From NCBI GenBank assembly GCA_016219235.1, contig JACRBO010000094.1, forward strand, positions 1 through 5,806: DNA of 5,806 nt, given 5' to 3'. The notes under the pieces are model-generated. The model made no database searches and was not told the origin of the DNA. It saw only the letters and a program-made list of their open reading frames with translations. Below are positions 4,012-5,806 of this stretch, piece by piece. Origin of the DNA: Chloroflexota bacterium (GTDB lineage Bacteria; Chloroflexota; Anaerolineae; Fen-1058). Each line of letters begins with the position of its first letter. Position 1 is the stretch's first letter. Both the position numbers and the translations under genes were made by a program.

Positions 4012-5652
4012 TCACCTTGAAATCAACGGCAGAAACAGGCGCGGCTGCAGCACGTTCAGTGTTCGCGCCGCCGCCCAGGCTGAAGGGCCGCTGGCATTGA
4101 ACGCACGCACCGTCCAGGTGGTCAGGCCATAGGGCAACAGCGCCGTCGAGATCGGGCTGGTCACCGTCACAATCGAACCGTTCACGTCGATGTGGTAGCC
4201 GCCGGGTGTGCCGCCCGGCCCGCTTTGCCATGCGAACTGGATCGATGTGCTGGTCGTGATCGTTCCATTCGCGGGCGCGACCAAGATCGGCGTACCGGGC
4301 GCAGGCAAGGTATTGGATACCTCGACTGTCCACGTCGACGCCCAGGCAGAGTAGCCGCCCGCATTGTAGGCACGCACCGACCAGCTGTGTAAACCGATCG
4401 GGAGCAGCGTGGCCGACGTGGTGTTGCTGGTCGTGATGATCGTGCCATCGACATCGACGTTATAGCCGATCACCTCACCACCTCCCGATTGCCACATTAG
4501 ATCAATCGCGTTCGCAGTAGTGATCGTGCCGCTGGGGGGCGCCAGCAAGATCGGGCTGGCGGGCAGGTTGGGTGTTATATCCGATGTGTAAACATTGAAG
4601 GCGATGTCGCGTGTGCCCGATCCCCATGTGAAGACGCCATAGATTGCGCCACTCGGTCCGGCGCTCAGCGCCGGTTGTCCCGCGCCTGATGGATTTGTAC
4701 CGAACGTTAACGGGCTACTCCAGATGCCGCCGATGTTCACCCGTAACGTGATGGTGATGCCAGAATCCCACGCGGCCGCCAGTGTGTTGGTCGTGATCGA
4801 GGCCACAGCCGGGGCGCTGGCCGTGCCCGTCGAAAGTGTGATTGGAGCGGTGAAATTGAGATTAGCGCCGCGTGCGTAACGGATCGACGAGGACTGCTGC
4901 CAGACAAGATGAGCCTGAGTCGCATCGGCAGTGACATCGGGCGTGAAGGCATTGGCGGATTCGTCGGACAACACATCGATCAGGCTCCACGTACCGGTAA
5001 GGCGCTGAGTGTGCTTGATGCGAAACAGCGACGCGGTATCGTCCTGCCATACGACATGTGTGACATTGTCCGCGCCGATGGCGATTTTGGGCGCACTGCC
5101 GTTGGCACTGACGATCGGTGCAAGGTCGGGCCACGTGGTGCCGCCATTGATGGAGCGCGCAGCGCGCAGCTGCTTGCCCGGATTTTGGCTCCACACGATG
5201 GTCAGCGAGTTATCGGGCGCAGCGGCGATATCGGGCGCCGACGTGTTGGCGAGGCCATCGGAGACTTGCAGCGGGACCGTCCACGTGTTGCCGGCGTAGC
5301 GGGTGTGATAGGCGTTGACTGTGCCGCTGATCAGCGCGGCAAAGGCAAGGTGTGGCGTGCCGCTCGCATCGATGACGAGTGACGGATCGTCGCCCAGTGC
5401 CACCGAGATGGGCGCGGTCCAGGCGAGACCGGTGTGGCGGCTGTGCATGATCCAACCCGCTTCGGCCCAGACCGCGTGCGTGATGGCGTTGGCGTAAGCG
5501 ATTTGCGGCCGTTCCGAATCGCCTGGAGTAAGGGCAATGACGATGGGGCTGCCCAGGCCCGTCGGGGCGGCAGACACCACCGCCGACATGATCCAGAGCA
5601 GCGTTATCGCGCTGAGGGCGATCGTGATCAGAGCTCGCAGTGATTTCGACAT
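4012..5652 (-). CDS. Secreted BNR/Asp-box-like propeller protein with two C-terminal Fn3-like repeats
   Basis: 546 residues. The start is supported by AAAGGAG (5657-5663) four bases upstream. A Sec signal peptide spans ~1-28 (basic start, hydrophobic core, cleavage after VSA). Residues ~35-358 form repeated short beta motifs of sialidase/BNR-propeller style: HAVWAEAG, PHLAFAAL, LTIVWSQ, THVVWQDD and AHLVWQQ, each following an A/P-rich turn. One Asp-box-like motif, SINGGTTW (167-174), has Asn in place of Asp. I see no sialidase catalytic set, so binding or adhesion is more likely than hydrolysis. Two fibronectin-III-like repeats follow (~365-448 and ~452-536), both with W-Q-S-G, a Y/V-D-V/I-D-G core and a W-S/T-V-R-A-Y/F-N-A motif. 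The protein ends LFLPLISR, a tail I associate with exported Chloroflexota proteins. It is separated from the kinase gene by 53 bp holding a palindrome and a promoter, so the genes may be only partly co-transcribed. Substrate unknown. Confidence 0.85.
   Translation of the reverse strand: MSKSLRALITIALSAITLLWIMSAVVSAAPTGLGSPIVIALTPGDSERPQIAYANAITHAVWAEAGWIMHSRHTGLAWTAPISVALGDDPSLVIDASGTPHLAFAALISGTVNAYHTRYAGNTWTVPLQVSDGLANTSAPDIAAAPDNSLTIVWSQNPGKQLRAARSINGGTTWPDLAPIVSANGSAPKIAIGADNVTHVVWQDDTASLFRIKHTQRLTGTWSLIDVLSDESANAFTPDVTADATQAHLVWQQSSSIRYARGANLNFTAPITLSTGTASAPAVASITTNTLAAAWDSGITITLRVNIGGIWSSPLTFGTNPSGAGQPALSAGPSGAIYGVFTWGSGTRDIAFNVYTSDITPNLPASPILLAPPSGTITTANAIDLMWQSGGGEVIGYNVDVDGTIITTSNTTSATLLPIGLHSWSVRAYNAGGYSAWASTWTVEVSNTLPAPGTPILVAPANGTITTSTSIQFAWQSGPGGTPGGYHIDVNGSIVTVTSPISTALLPYGLTTWTVRAFNASGPSAWAAARTLNVLQPRLFLPLISR
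4045..4560 (-). repeat. Tandem pair of Fn3-like coding repeats
   Basis: Two units of about 255 bp (4309-4560 and 4045-4299) encode clearly related protein modules, sharing for example PILLAP/PILVAP, SGTITT/NGTITT, LLPIGL/LLPYGL and SVRAYNA/TVRAFNA. DNA identity is partial, so this is an old duplication rather than a recent one. Confidence 0.75.
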
Positions 5653-5656
5653 GACT

Positions 5657-5663
5657 CTCCTTT
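5657..5663 (-). promoter_or_regulatory. Ribosome binding site of the propeller gene
   Basis: AAAGGAG lies four bases upstream of ATG 5650-5652 and fixes the start immediately before a good signal peptide. Confidence 0.75.
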
Positions 5664-5675
5664 CGCTGATGAGCT

Positions 5676-5706
5676 TTCTCGGAAAGTCCGAGAAGCCGTT
5701 TTCTCG
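5676..5706 (-). promoter_or_regulatory. Alternative hairpins in the leader of the propeller gene
   Basis: In minus-strand order there are CGAGAA (5701-5706), TTCTCGGA (5687-5694) and TCCGAGAA (5676-5683). The middle element can pair with the first (6 bp, 6-nt loop) or with the last (8 bp, 3-nt loop), but not both. The second hairpin ends 12 bases before the ribosome binding site. This could be a switch in the leader or simply a two-half-site operator. No U run follows, so it is not a terminator as it stands. Confidence 0.4.
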
Positions 5707-5736
5707 TTTGAATAGGCCGCGCTTGACCAGCGGCGT

Positions 5737-5805
5737 TTAATGTTTCACCCCCACCTGTGCCAAGATCAGGCGAGTCTCAATCGTTCTGCTCTTGGCCCGC
5801 CAGGA
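5737..5805 (-). CDS. Possible C-terminal tail of an unidentified upstream gene (partial)
   Basis: One minus-strand frame is open from the window edge to a TAA at 5737-5739 and reads 22 codons ending T-R-L-I-L-A-Q-V-G-V-K-H. The other two frames close within 9-13 codons, so any of them could be the true 3' end. There is too little sequence to identify a product. The stretch 5664-5736 between it and the propeller gene holds the leader hairpins and a weak GC-rich stem (GCCGC/GCGGC), with no clear promoter. Confidence 0.25.
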   Translation of the reverse strand, partial: SWRAKSRTIETRLILAQVGVKH

Positions 5806-5806
5806 G

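Noticed and set aside
3959..4333. Extension of the kinase reading frame by 125 codons upstream
   Set aside because: It overlaps the 3' end of the propeller gene in another frame, is rich in Arg/Asp/His with no domain or signal, and the TM1 plus TATAAT arrangement fits ATG 3958.
4909..5382. Plus-strand frame of 157 codons opposite the propeller gene
   Set aside because: Gly/Arg/Asp-rich antisense shadow without domain features; the minus-strand protein has a signal peptide and repeats.
1..5806. tRNA/rRNA genes, CRISPR arrays, transposons, phage genes
   Set aside because: No cloverleaf, no regularly spaced direct repeats, and no transposase or integrase motifs were seen on either strand.

Overview
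The window looks like a moderately GC-rich bacterial chromosome, most likely Chloroflexota. The clues are a secreted propeller protein ending in an LPLI-type tail (LFLPLISR), which I associate with exported Chloroflexota proteins, together with a NarL/DesK-type two-component pair and a plastocyanin-like lipoprotein. The phylum is inferred from style, not from a marker gene. Every gene I can support lies on the minus strand, so transcription runs from high to low coordinates. I saw no tRNA, rRNA, CRISPR array, transposase or phage gene.

In transcription order: (1) 5737-5805 holds the possible tail of an unidentified gene. (2) 4012-5652 is a secreted protein with a BNR/Asp-box-like propeller and two C-terminal fibronectin-III-like repeats; its short leader can form two mutually exclusive hairpins. 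(3) 3959-4011 contains a GTAGGGGCG-type palindrome directly abutting a perfect TATAAT, placed so that the next mRNA would start at the A of the kinase ATG (leaderless). (4) 2570-3958 is a membrane histidine kinase, and 1906-2562 is its LuxR/NarL-type response regulator, translationally coupled to it. (5) 1475-1840 encodes four hydrophobic segments resembling the C-terminal part of a polyferredoxin-type membrane protein. The gene appears broken: an in-frame ATG overlaps the regulator stop but meets a TGA after 19 codons. (6) 1426-1458 is a strong intrinsic terminator that closes this block.

A second unit starts immediately after the terminator from a good promoter (TCGACA, 17 bp, TATGAT). It carries a small Cys/His-containing two-helix membrane protein (1001-1312), a cupredoxin lipoprotein with intact type-1 copper ligands (468-890), and the N-terminus of a copper P1B-type ATPase (1-426, cut by the window edge). 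Together these look like a copper handling or export operon: periplasmic-side copper binding by the lipoprotein, and transmembrane transport by the ATPase with a metal-binding domain and a His-rich linker. The ATPase start is anomalous. The well-placed RBS and ATG are one base out of frame with the metal-binding domain, and the domain has lost the first cysteine of its CxxC motif.

No wholly new system is evident. The best leads are the two apparent reading-frame lesions, a 19-bp perfect inverted repeat inside the kinase sensor-domain coding sequence, the palindrome-linked leaderless promoter, and the unnamed small membrane protein heading the copper operon.
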